The notes beneath the pieces were generated by a model. The model was not told the DNA's origin and searched no databases. It saw nothing but the letters and a program-made list of their open reading frames with translations. This document shows positions 1 to 5,356 of a DNA stretch of 6,136 nucleotides, one piece after another. Source of the DNA: Anaerolineales bacterium UBA6663 (GTDB lineage Bacteria > Chloroflexota > Anaerolineae > Anaerolineales > UBA6663); the NCBI GenBank assembly GCA_002455335.1, contig DKKP01000032.1:1-6136 (forward strand), given 5' to 3'. Positions within the stretch are counted from its first letter, which is position 1. Every line of letters begins with the position of its first letter. Position numbers and translations under genes: made by a program.

Positions 1-578
1 CCCGTGGTGGCCGTCGGCTGTGGCTGGGCACCGGCGTCGGGCGCCAGCACTGGCAGCGCGCTGTCGTCGCCGGTGAAGGTCGCGACCGTGGTCGAAACCC
101 AGCCCAACTGGCCATTGAAGTCCACGGCCAACCAATCGCCGGCCTCATTGCGGCCAAGCACTTTGGCGCTGCTGCCGCCATCGATGGTCCCGAGCAAGAT
201 TGACTCGGCATTGGGCGCCGCACGAACGTTTGCGGCGACGACCATTACATGCAGATCACCTACGGCGGAGCCGCCGCTCGGCAGGGTCGAAGTCGCTCCG
301 ACTTCGGCTGGCGGGGCTTCGGTCGCTGCGTCGGCCGTCGCAGACGGCGCTTCGGTCGGCGGCACGGGCGTGGTTGTCGGTAGCAGGATGGCCTGCGTCG
401 GCGACGGTTGTTCGGCCACGATCTCGGCTGTCGAGGTCGGGGCGGCGCCAGGCGCGCCGAAAACCGACGACAAGGAGTAGACGAGCATGGCCACGCCGAT
501 CAGGGCCAGCACGACGATGCCGGCGATGGCGCCAAGCGGTGGTCCGCCGGCTGGCGGGTTGGGGCGAGATGATGTCAT
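1..578 (-). CDS. Membrane-anchored bacterial SH3-domain protein, C-terminus cut by window edge
   Basis: The minus-strand frame starting at ATG 578-576 stays open to the left edge, giving 192 complete codons and no stop, so the protein is C-terminally incomplete. It reads as a short polar N-terminus (MTSSRPNPPAGG), one hydrophobic membrane segment at about residues 15-36, a Pro/Thr/Ala/Glu-rich linker at about 43-105, and a bacterial SH3 (SH3_3-like) domain at about 108-168. The SH3 signature is NVRAAPNAES, then LLGTI, GDWLAVDF and GQLGWV. A second Pro/Ala-rich stretch begins after residue 175. Bacterial SH3 domains commonly bind cell-wall peptides or act as extracytoplasmic binding modules; which applies here is unknown. 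The start is set by AGGAGG at 585-590, six bases upstream. It lies 62 nt downstream of the TPR gene on the same strand and may be co-transcribed. The SH3 assignment is fairly secure, the role is not. Confidence 0.85.
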   Translation of the reverse strand, partial: MTSSRPNPPAGGPPLGAIAGIVVLALIGVAMLVYSLSSVFGAPGAAPTSTAEIVAEQPSPTQAILLPTTTPVPPTEAPSATADAATEAPPAEVGATSTLPSGGSAVGDLHVMVVAANVRAAPNAESILLGTIDGGSSAKVLGRNEAGDWLAVDFNGQLGWVSTTVATFTGDDSALPVLAPDAGAQPQPTATT

Positions 579-584
579 TACGAT

Positions 585-612
585 CCTCCTCGGGCGGGCG
601 TTGTGCGCCCGC
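585..612 (-). promoter_or_regulatory. Intercistronic hairpin plus Shine-Dalgarno of the SH3 gene
   Basis: Read on the minus strand, a perfect 7-bp GC stem (GCGGGCG / CGCCCGC, 606-612 with 594-600) has a 5-nt loop, CACAA. It is followed after three bases by AGGAGG (585-590) and, six bases later, the ATG. There is no T-run after the stem, so it is a weak terminator candidate. An mRNA-processing or translation-tuning hairpin between two co-transcribed genes is equally possible. The Shine-Dalgarno itself is clear. Confidence 0.5.
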
Positions 613-640
613 AGCCTCGGCAATGATAAACGATCCGGCC

Positions 641-1765
641 TCAGGGCGTTGGCGTCGCTGCTCCGGGTTGTTCGGTGAGCGGCGTCGCGTTCGGATCGAA
701 CGTGGCGTTGGGGTCGGGCGTCGCGCCAGGGTCTGGCGTTGCATTCGGATCAGGCGTCGCGTTCGGGTCGATCGTGCTGACCGGCGGATAGGGCGTCAAC
801 AGGCAGTTGACATCGGCGGTGGCCACTGCGGCAAACGGCGTCGCCTGGAGATACCCGTCCGCGCCGGCATCCATCTCGGACGCGAAGCGGAACTGCTCGG
901 CTGCCGAGCAATTGTCGCCGATCGCCTCGAGTTCGGCGCCATAGGCCACAAGGGCGTTGTAGAGCAGGCGGTTGGCGTCTTTGTAATACGGGCCGATCGC
1001 GTACAGTTCACTCAGAGCGCTGACGGCGCGCGCCCAGTTCAAGCCGTAGTTGCCGATACCGGCGAGATACATGCGGCCGTATTCGCGGTAGCTCAGCGCT
1101 TCCTGATCGAGCGGCGCGAAGAGCGCTGCATAGTCGAGGTCGGCGATCCCGAGCTCGACTTCATCACCCTTGATCCGCTCCAGGCCTCGATTTCGCAAGG
1201 CCTGGTAGAGCAGTTGATCGACGGTTCGCGGCTCGAATTCGCGGTCAAGGGTGCGTAGATGGGCAGCCTCATCGATCACGGCGTCCCAGTTCTGCTCGTC
1301 GGCGTAGCGCTGCATATCGGCCAGGATGGCGGCCGGGTCTGCGGCAACGGGCCGGCGGGTCGGCGTGATGGTCGCAACCGGCTGGGTGATGGCCAGGTCG
1401 GCGCGCAACAGGGCGAGGCGCTCGGCGGCGCCCGGGTAAGCGGGATCGACTGAGACGATGTACTCGATGCGCTGTAGCGCAAAACGGTCGCGCCCGGCGG
1501 CGAGATCTTGCTCGGCCAGCCGCCATTGAACTTCCAGACCGGCCGCAAGCGTCGCCTGCGCGTGGCTGACCTGGAGATCCTGCCCGCTGCGGTAGCCGAT
1601 CCACCCGGCGATCGCCAGGACGATCAGCAGACCGCCCGCAAACAGGAGCGCCAGGCGCGATGTCGAGGGCCCGTTCCGGTCGGGCTCGTTGGCTGCGGTT
1701 TCCAGGGGTTCGGTTGACATGGTGTTTGAGGCGCTTTGGCTGCTGTCGGGTCGACTTTCTGTCAA
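641..1765 (-). CDS. Membrane-anchored TPR-like protein with DPNATP-repeat tail
   Basis: A 374-residue protein if started at TTG 1765-1763, which is preceded at 7 nt by a full AAGGAGG (1773-1779). The in-frame ATG at 1720 has no ribosome site, and the in-frame ATG at 1891 lies upstream of the apparent promoter. Numbering from TTG: a polar Ser/Glu/Asn-rich N-terminus (1-36), one membrane helix at about 37-58 (ALLFAGGLLIVLAIAGWIGY), then an alpha-helical region with TPR-like helix pairs (for example WRLAEQDLAAGRDRFALQRI followed by SVDPAYPGAAERLALL). A second helical block spans about residues 145-315, and the protein ends in a Pro/Thr tail containing five DPNATP-type units. TPR folds bind proteins or peptides, so an envelope scaffold or binding role is inferred. 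Its SH3 neighbour downstream and the divergent TPR gene have the same anchor-plus-exposed-domain plan. No enzymatic motif is visible. Confidence 0.8.
   Translation of the reverse strand: MTESRPDSSQSASNTMSTEPLETAANEPDRNGPSTSRLALLFAGGLLIVLAIAGWIGYRSGQDLQVSHAQATLAAGLEVQWRLAEQDLAAGRDRFALQRIEYIVSVDPAYPGAAERLALLRADLAITQPVATITPTRRPVAADPAAILADMQRYADEQNWDAVIDEAAHLRTLDREFEPRTVDQLLYQALRNRGLERIKGDEVELGIADLDYAALFAPLDQEALSYREYGRMYLAGIGNYGLNWARAVSALSELYAIGPYYKDANRLLYNALVAYGAELEAIGDNCSAAEQFRFASEMDAGADGYLQATPFAAVATADVNCLLTPYPPVSTIDPNATPDPNATPDPGATPDPNATFDPNATPLTEQPGAATPTP
680..769 (-). repeat. Five tandem 18-bp units encoding DPNATP-type repeats
   Basis: Five consecutive hexapeptides, DPNATP, DPNATP, DPGATP, DPNATF and DPNATP, lie near the C-terminus of the TPR-like protein, followed by a Pro/Thr-rich end (LTEQPGAATPTP). 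The DNA copies differ at several third positions, so the array is not a fresh slippage product. Such Pro/Thr tails are frequent in surface proteins of Chloroflexota and probably form extended, flexible, exposed segments. The role is inferred from composition only. Confidence 0.85.
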
Positions 1766-1772
1766 GCTGATG

Positions 1773-1789
1773 CCTCCTTCGGCATTATA
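1773..1789 (-). promoter_or_regulatory. -10 element and Shine-Dalgarno of the TTG-started TPR gene
   Basis: On the minus strand a perfect TATAAT (1789 to 1784) is followed by GCCG and AAGGAGG (1779-1773), then 7 nt later the TTG start. No good -35 is seen at 16-18 bp (the sequence there is ATCAGA-like). If this -10 is used, transcription would begin at about 1776-1778, giving a leader of only about 12 nt with the ribosome site at its very 5' end. The ribosome site is certain, the promoter probable. Confidence 0.6.
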
Positions 1790-1957
1790 GCTGATGGGCG
1801 ATAGAGTCTGATTGACGTCAAACCGGTGCGAAGGGTTCAATCTGGCCCGAGTCGCTCTTTCCCAGGCTTGCGTCGGGGAGACGTTGGGCAATCGGTGTGC
1901 AGATGGGTCTGGTAAGCGGTACGCTGAGGGGCCGTTCCGGTGTCAGAGCGAGAAGCC

Positions 1958-1986
1958 TTGACCGGTTCAGGGTCGACCGCTATAAC
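1958..1986 (+). promoter_or_regulatory. Sigma70-type promoter of the plus-strand TPR gene
   Basis: TTGACC (1958-1963) and TATAAC (1981-1986) are separated by exactly 17 bp, close to the housekeeping-sigma consensus. The predicted start of transcription is near 1993, about 25 nt before the ATG at 2018. The leader would include the AGGAAG ribosome site at 2006-2011. Its position downstream of the in-frame ATG at 1940 argues that 2018 is the true start. Confidence 0.7.
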
Positions 1987-2017
1987 GGGTGGTAACCGAG
2001 GGAGCAGGAAGAGCACG

Positions 2018-3355
2018 ATGCGACTGAAAAGCCGAGGCTTGCCGTTGCGCAAGCGCGAAAGCCTGATCACGCCGATGCGCGTGGCGATCCTGGGGCTTGC
2101 GATCCTTGCCAGCGGGTTGATCTGGTACAAATCCGAAGTCGATGCGGGGGCTGTGTTGGCTCCGTTTTCGCCGACCAGCACGCCGACGCGGAGTGCGCGA
2201 TCCTTTGTCGAGGAGGCTCAGGCGCGCTTTGCTGCGGGGCAGTTCCTTCAGGCGGTGACGGCCTATGACCAGGCGATCCTGGTCACTCCAGACAACATCG
2301 ATCTGTGGGTCGGCAAGGCCCGGGCCCAGATGTTCGGTGAAGACGAGACCGGAGCCCTCGAGAGCGCCAATCGGGCCGTGCTGATCGACGACCAGAATGT
2401 CAAAGCGTATGCGATCAAGGCCTGGGCGCTCTGGAAGACCGGTGATGTCGACGGCGCCGGCCAGGAAGTGTCGCGTGCGTTGGCCATTGACGCCAACTAC
2501 GCGCCGGCGCACGCCTACTACGCCCTGGTGCTCAATTCGCAACTGCGCTATGAGCAGGCGTTCGAGGAGGCCAAACAGGCGGTGAGCCTCGATCCGCAGT
2601 TGATCGAAGGGCACTATGCCATGGGGTTCTCGAACGAGGCCCAGGGCCTTTATGAGCAGGCTGTCGTGCATTACGAGCGCGGCCTGGTCCTGAACCCCCA
2701 GGTCATCTTCTTGTATCGGCAGATCGGCCTGAACTATCGGGCGCTTGGGGTGCGTGCTTCGGGGGCCGGGAACAAGGATGCCGCCAGCCAGTACTTCGGC
2801 GAGGCGATCAAGGCCCTTAATCGGGCGATCTCGATCGATCCCGACAACGTCACGCCGTATCTCGACCTGGCGCGAACGTACCTGCAGATCGACCAATTGG
2901 GCACAGCGCAGCAGTATCTCGATGACGCGCTGACGCTCCAGCCCGAGAACCCGGTGATCCACGGCAGACTGGCGCTGTTGTATATGAAACGCAAGAACTA
3001 CGAGGGGGCCCTGACGTCGATGCAGCTGGCGGTCGAGGGCGGGGTGTACACCGAGACCCTCGATAGCGGCGAGACCGTGGCCCACACGGTGAGCGGGCTG
3101 CCGCTCGACGGATCAAGCCTGGAGTTCTACTACAGCTACGGCAACCTGCTGGCCTATTTTCAGCAATGCGACGACGCGCGTGTGTATCTGGTGCGGGCGC
3201 TCGAGTTCGCGCCCGATGACCTGACGGTGCAGGGCAGCTTCGAGGTCAGCAGCGACATCTGTCGCTATGGCGGGACGGCGACGCCTGAGCCCGACGAGAC
3301 CGAGCGCCCGGCGCTTCCGGCCGCGACACCCGAGCCGCCGACCGCCGCGCCCTAG
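2018..3355 (+). CDS. Membrane-anchored multi-TPR protein
   Basis: A 445-residue protein starting at ATG 2018, six bases after AGGAAG. A basic N-terminus (MRLKSRGLPLRKRES) precedes one hydrophobic helix at about residues 20-37, giving a positive-inside, C-terminus-out prediction. A short Thr/Pro/Ser linker (50-58) leads into about eight or nine tetratricopeptide repeats from about 62 to 402. These show the usual 34-residue spacing and closing motifs such as AILVTPDN, ALAIDANY, AVSLDPQL, GLVLNPQ, AISIDPDN and LTLQPEN. One repeat (about 231-276) has a roughly 14-residue Gly/Ala/Ser insert (GVRASGAGNKDAAS). A non-TPR loop at about 342-366 separates the last two repeats, and the protein ends in a Pro/Glu/Thr-rich tail. 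TPR solenoids mediate protein-protein contacts; no catalytic domain is seen. It diverges from the other TPR gene and may be its functional partner, which is inference. Confidence 0.88.
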   Translation: MRLKSRGLPLRKRESLITPMRVAILGLAILASGLIWYKSEVDAGAVLAPFSPTSTPTRSARSFVEEAQARFAAGQFLQAVTAYDQAILVTPDNIDLWVGKARAQMFGEDETGALESANRAVLIDDQNVKAYAIKAWALWKTGDVDGAGQEVSRALAIDANYAPAHAYYALVLNSQLRYEQAFEEAKQAVSLDPQLIEGHYAMGFSNEAQGLYEQAVVHYERGLVLNPQVIFLYRQIGLNYRALGVRASGAGNKDAASQYFGEAIKALNRAISIDPDNVTPYLDLARTYLQIDQLGTAQQYLDDALTLQPENPVIHGRLALLYMKRKNYEGALTSMQLAVEGGVYTETLDSGETVAHTVSGLPLDGSSLEFYYSYGNLLAYFQQCDDARVYLVRALEFAPDDLTVQGSFEVSSDICRYGGTATPEPDETERPALPAATPEPPTAAP

Positions 3356-3361
3356 CGGCCG

Positions 3362-3394
3362 TGCTATACTAGCCTTTACTCTAGCGTCAAGGAG
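3362..3394 (+). promoter_or_regulatory. Extended -10 promoter and ribosome site of the small basic gene
   Basis: TGCTATACT (3362-3370) matches an extended -10 (TG, one base, TATACT). No -35 is visible 17 bp upstream, where the sequence is GC-rich and inside the end of the TPR gene, which fits an extended -10 promoter. Transcription would start near 3377. AAGGAG at 3389-3394 lies 8 nt before the ATG at 3403. Confidence 0.65.
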
Positions 3395-3402
3395 CACGTG
3401 CT

Positions 3403-3567
3403 ATGCCGATGGTTGAACGTGATCGCGAGATCCGCAAGCGCCGCAACAAGCGCGCCAAAGTCAAGGCCCTCAAAGCCCGGTTGCAGGCCGAGCGCGACAG
3501 CAAGGTGCGCACGCGGTTGTTGAATCGCCTCAAGAAGATCAGCCCGAACTCGCCAGCTGCCAAATAG
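3403..3567 (+). CDS. Small basic 54-residue protein (possible DUF6800-like)
   Basis: ATG at 3403, preceded at 8 nt by AAGGAG, opens a 54-codon frame ending in TAG at 3565-3567. The product is strongly basic: 11 Arg and 9 Lys against 5 acidic residues, with a helical core (residues about 5-46) and a Ser/Pro/Ala end. The pattern VERDREIRKRRNKRAKVKAL and the closing LKKISP resemble from memory a family of roughly 50-residue uncharacterised proteins (DUF6800), but I could not search. Its charge and size would also suit an RNA- or ribosome-binding protein; it does not match ribosomal protein S21 or S20 in motif or length. It has its own extended -10 promoter and a strong terminator immediately after it, which argues for a real, separately expressed gene. 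The alternative start at Met3 (3409) is less well spaced. Function unknown. Confidence 0.8.
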   Translation: MPMVERDREIRKRRNKRAKVKALKARLQAERDSKVRTRLLNRLKKISPNSPAAK

Positions 3568-3587
3568 GCCAGAGGCGACGCAAAGGC

Positions 3588-3624
3588 AAACGCAGACGGG
3601 GCGCCACGCGCCCCGTCTGCGTTT
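3588..3624. terminator. Bidirectional intrinsic terminator between convergent genes
   Basis: A perfect 17-bp inverted repeat (AAACGCAGACGGGGCGC at 3588-3604 with its complement at 3608-3624) closes on a 3-nt loop, CAC. The A/T-rich stem ends give GCGTTT on both strands, so either direction reads GC stem then a short T run. It begins 20 nt after the small gene's stop and overlaps the TAA of the menA-like gene (3623-3625). The two genes converge here, so one hairpin probably terminates both. Confidence 0.85.
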
Positions 3625-4528
3625 AACCGATCGCGGTCGCGATCACGAGGCCAAGCGATGCCAAAAGCGCATAGAAAAGCTCGAGCTGACCCGAGGCTGC
3701 CAGTGCAGGGTTGAGCGCGCGGCCATTCTCACGCCAGACGAAACGGGCCCAACGGATCGACAGCGGCAATAGCGCCCAGGTCAGCATGATCCAGGGCGAT
3801 CCGACCCCCATGACCCATGCGCCGAGCATCGCCAGAAACGCGCCGGCCTGGCACAACACATACTGCCAGCGCGCCGCGGCCGCGCCAAGCCGGACGGCAA
3901 GCGTGCGTTTACCGGCCTTGCGGTCGGTCTCGATGTCGCGCAGATTGTTGACCACGATGATGTTCACGCACAGCAGCCCGAGCCCGACGGCCACCCACCA
4001 GACGAGCGCCGTCGGCTCACCGGCCTGCACATAGTACGTGCCGCCGACGGCGACCAGCCCGAAGAAGATGAAGACGAACACATCGCCGAGCCCGTTGTAG
4101 CCCAGGGGGAAGGGGCCGCCGGTGTAGGCGAGCCCGGCCGCGATCGAAGCCAACCCGATGAGCACGATCGGCCAGCCCCCGACCCAGGTCAGGTACAGGC
4201 CGCAGACGACAGCCAACCCGAAGGTCAACAGGGTCGCCGCCCACATCTGGCCCGGGGTCACCCAGCCGGCGCTTGTCGCGCGGGTCGGCCCGACCCGCTC
4301 GGCTGTATCGGCGCCCTTTTTGTAATCGAAGACGTCGTTGGCGAAGTTGGTGGCGATCTGGATCAGCAGCGCGCCCATCAGGGCGGCGAGCGCCGGCCCG
4401 GCCTGGAAGCGTCCGTCGGCGAAAGCCAGTGCGCTGCCCGCGATCACGGGCGCCGCTGCGGCCGGCAGTGTGCGCGGGCGCGAGGCCAGCCACCAGATTC
4501 GCCAGAAAGAGGGTCGTGGAGTGGTCAC
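3623..4528 (-). CDS. menA: 1,4-dihydroxy-2-naphthoate polyprenyltransferase (MenA, UbiA superfamily)
   Basis: A 301-residue integral membrane protein, the normal length for MenA. It transfers a polyprenyl chain from its diphosphate to 1,4-dihydroxy-2-naphthoate, giving demethylmenaquinone, in the membrane. Two Asp-rich prenyl-diphosphate/Mg2+ motifs are intact: [14 protein letters not shown] (residues 61-74) and [20 protein letters not shown] (194-213). The start of the protein ([26 protein letters not shown]) and the segment [15 protein letters not shown] (135-149) are typical of MenA rather than other UbiA members. About eight or nine hydrophobic helices are spread over the length. The start codon is GTG with no Shine-Dalgarno; a TACAAT box seven bases upstream suggests a leaderless mRNA. 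No other menaquinone gene is in the window. A related UbiA prenyltransferase acting on another aromatic acceptor cannot be fully excluded. Confidence 0.92.
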   Translation of the reverse strand: MTTPRPSFWRIWWLASRPRTLPAAAAPVIAGSALAFADGRFQAGPALAALMGALLIQIATNFANDVFDYKKGADTAERVGPTRATSAGWVTPGQMWAATLLTFGLAVVCGLYLTWVGGWPIVLIGLASIAAGLAYTGGPFPLGYNGLGDVFVFIFFGLVAVGGTYYVQAGEPTALVWWVAVGLGLLCVNIIVVNNLRDIETDRKAGKRTLAVRLGAAAARWQYVLCQAGAFLAMLGAWVMGVGSPWIMLTWALLPLSIRWARFVWRENGRALNPALAASGQLELFYALLASLGLVIATAIG

Positions 4529-4535
4529 GGGCGCA

Positions 4536-4541
4536 ATTGTA
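4536..4541 (-). promoter_or_regulatory. -10 element for a leaderless menA transcript
   Basis: TACAAT on the minus strand (4541 to 4536) is followed by seven bases and then the GTG start at 4528. This is the spacing expected if the first transcribed base is the G of the start codon. No Shine-Dalgarno exists upstream of the GTG. The -35 is weak (CTTCAA at 4563-4558, 16 bp away) and falls inside the arm of the 4556-4610 inverted repeat. Confidence 0.55.
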
Positions 4542-4555
4542 TCCGGCCCGGGACG

Positions 4556-4610
4556 TATTGAAGCGGGCGTTTGGACGGGCCGAGACCTCGCCTAAACGCC
4601 CGCTTCAATA
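4556..4610. repeat. Perfect 17-bp inverted repeat between the DM13 gene and menA
   Basis: TATTGAAGCGGGCGTTT (4556-4572) and its exact complement (4594-4610) flank a 21-nt centre that can itself pair partly (CGGG with CCTCG-type pairs, including wobble), leaving a loop near 4580-4586. It starts 14 nt after the DM13 gene's TAG and ends 15 nt before the menA -10 box. It could be a terminator for the DM13 gene, although the T run is on the loop side rather than after the stem. It could also be an operator or a dispersed palindromic element. The structure is certain, the role is not. Confidence 0.75.
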
Positions 4611-4624
4611 TCTGGACCTTCTGA

Positions 4625-5206
4625 CTAAGGCGCCAGCAGGGCCGCGAACGTGAACGGCACGCTGAAATCCTCACACCAGATCACGACGGCCGCAGCCTGG
4701 CTGAGGTCCGTGCCAGCCGGGATTTCGAACGACAGGTCGCCCGAGGTCGACGACAACAGGCCGAGATCCACGGCATCGGGCAGCGCTGTCGCCATCTTGT
4801 CCACCGTGGCCAGTGAGGTCAGCACGACGTGCAGATCGGGGCCATCGTCGACCGAGAAGCCCTTCAGTTCGAGATGATACCCGTCGGCCTCGGAGCCCAC
4901 GATCGCGGCGGTTCCGGTGCCCTGATGTTGGAGCGCCACAAACGAGCCGGAGCTCATCGTCATCATGGCGTCCATGGCTTCCATGGCAGTCTCGGTCTCT
5001 TCGGCGTGCATGGCGTCCATGGCCTCCATCGCGGTCTTGGTCTCCTCGGCGTGCATGGTATCCATGGCTTCCATGGCGGTCTTGGTCTCCTCAGCGTGCA
5101 TGGCGTCCATTGCGGATTGGGTCGCTGACCCATCGGATGCCGGCGCGCAGGCCGCCAGGGCCAGGGTGAGGGCGGCGATCAGGCTGAGTGTGGACTGGGT
5201 GCGCAT
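4625..5206 (-). CDS. DM13-domain lipoprotein with Met/His-rich tandem repeats
   Basis: A 193-residue exported lipoprotein. Residues 1-19 form a signal peptide ending in a lipobox with LAAC (Cys20). Residues 33-77 are three copies of a 15-residue unit, MDAMHAEETKTAMEA, with a partial fourth copy running into MDAMMTM (78-84). Residues about 86-193 match the DM13 domain: GSFVALQHQGTGTA, then HLELKGFSVDDGPDLHVVL, VDLGLLSSTSGDLSFEIPAGTDL and VVIWCEDFSVPF with the conserved Cys178. DM13 domains are extracytoplasmic and have been proposed to take part in redox or electron-transfer reactions. The repeats are probably helical and offer regularly spaced MxxM and MxxMH groups, which could bind copper or another soft metal; this is inference. 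The ATG is preceded at 7 nt by AGGAGA. A near-palindrome overlaps that ribosome site. The gene lies 150 nt downstream of the histidine kinase on the same strand. Confidence 0.87.
   Translation of the reverse strand: MRTQSTLSLIAALTLALAACAPASDGSATQSAMDAMHAEETKTAMEAMDTMHAEETKTAMEAMDAMHAEETETAMEAMDAMMTMSSGSFVALQHQGTGTAAIVGSEADGYHLELKGFSVDDGPDLHVVLTSLATVDKMATALPDAVDLGLLSSTSGDLSFEIPAGTDLSQAAAVVIWCEDFSVPFTFAALLAP
4964..5110 (-). repeat. 45-bp tandem repeat coding for Met/His-rich units
   Basis: Three full units (5066-5110, 5021-5065, 4976-5020) and a partial fourth (4964-4975) encode M-D-A/T-M-H-A-E-E-T-K/E-T-A-M-E-A. Pairs of units differ at 4, 5 and 7 of 45 bases, mostly silently. The recoverable protein changes are A to T in unit 2 and K to E in unit 3. 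This suggests recent duplication with selection to keep the Met, His and acidic positions. Confidence 0.9.
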
Positions 5207-5216
5207 GTGTTGTTCT

Positions 5217-5240
5217 CCTGTGGTTGAGCTTGACCACAGG
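5217..5240 (-). promoter_or_regulatory. Interrupted palindrome overlapping the DM13 gene ribosome site
   Basis: CCTGTGGT (5217-5224) and ACCACAGG (5233-5240) form a perfect 8-bp inverted repeat with an AGCT centre, 24 bp in total. The left arm covers half of the AGGAGA ribosome site (5214-5219). In RNA the stem would partly mask that site; in DNA the shape suits a dimeric regulator. Which, if either, is used cannot be told from sequence. No convincing -10/-35 pair is visible for this gene. Confidence 0.5.
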
Positions 5241-5272
5241 GTAGGGCGCGCGCCTTGCGCTGACGTTGTGGA

Positions 5273-5339
5273 GGCCTTACAAATGTGTGAAGGCCGGTTC
5301 GGAGCGGTCGCGACGCGCGGGCTCGCACCCCGATCGGGG
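5273..5339. other. Short inverted repeats between kinase stop and DM13 gene
   Basis: Two palindromic elements lie in the 150-nt gap. GGCCTT (5273-5278) pairs with AAGGCC (5290-5295), and an inner ACA/TGT pair can extend the stem past a bulged G. CCCCGATCGGGG (5328-5339) is a perfect 12-bp palindrome 17 nt past the kinase stop. Neither is followed by a T run, so termination is only a possibility; the first could equally be a binding site upstream of the DM13 gene. Confidence 0.35.
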
Positions 5340-5356
5340 CCATGACGGGCGACGCC

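Noticed and set aside
4..480. Plus-strand open frame of 158 codons at the left edge
   Set aside because: The opposite strand encodes a convincing membrane segment and SH3 domain in an uninterrupted frame with AGGAGG; the plus frame is low-complexity shadow.
200..1258. Plus-strand Arg-rich open frame of 352 codons
   Set aside because: It overlaps two minus-strand genes, has an Arg-rich composition typical of shadow frames and shows no ribosome site.
1833..1843. GGTTCAATCT, resembling a tRNA T-loop
   Set aside because: No acceptor stem, anticodon arm or D-arm could be paired around it.
1766..1891. N-terminal extension of the minus-strand TPR-like gene to ATG 1891
   Set aside because: It would cross the TATAAT and AAGGAGG signals, and the added residues look like untranslated sequence.
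1821..1967. AACCGGT (1821-1827) and ACCGGTT (1961-1967) as paired operator half-sites
   Set aside because: Only seven bases match around a palindromic core, with no further symmetry; expected by chance in this composition.
1940..2017. N-terminal extension of the plus-strand TPR gene to ATG 1940
   Set aside because: The TTGACC and TATAAC promoter lies within it, and a well-spaced ribosome site precedes ATG 2018.
1967..3085. Long minus-strand open frame of 372 codons opposite the plus-strand TPR gene
   Set aside because: It is antisense to a clear TPR protein with good promoter and ribosome site; its product has no recognisable domain and it arises from high-GC codon use.
4965..5345. Plus-strand Met/Ser-rich and His/Gly-rich repeat frames opposite the DM13 lipoprotein
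   Set aside because: They are antisense readings of the 45-bp repeat; the minus strand has signal peptide, lipobox and DM13 domain.
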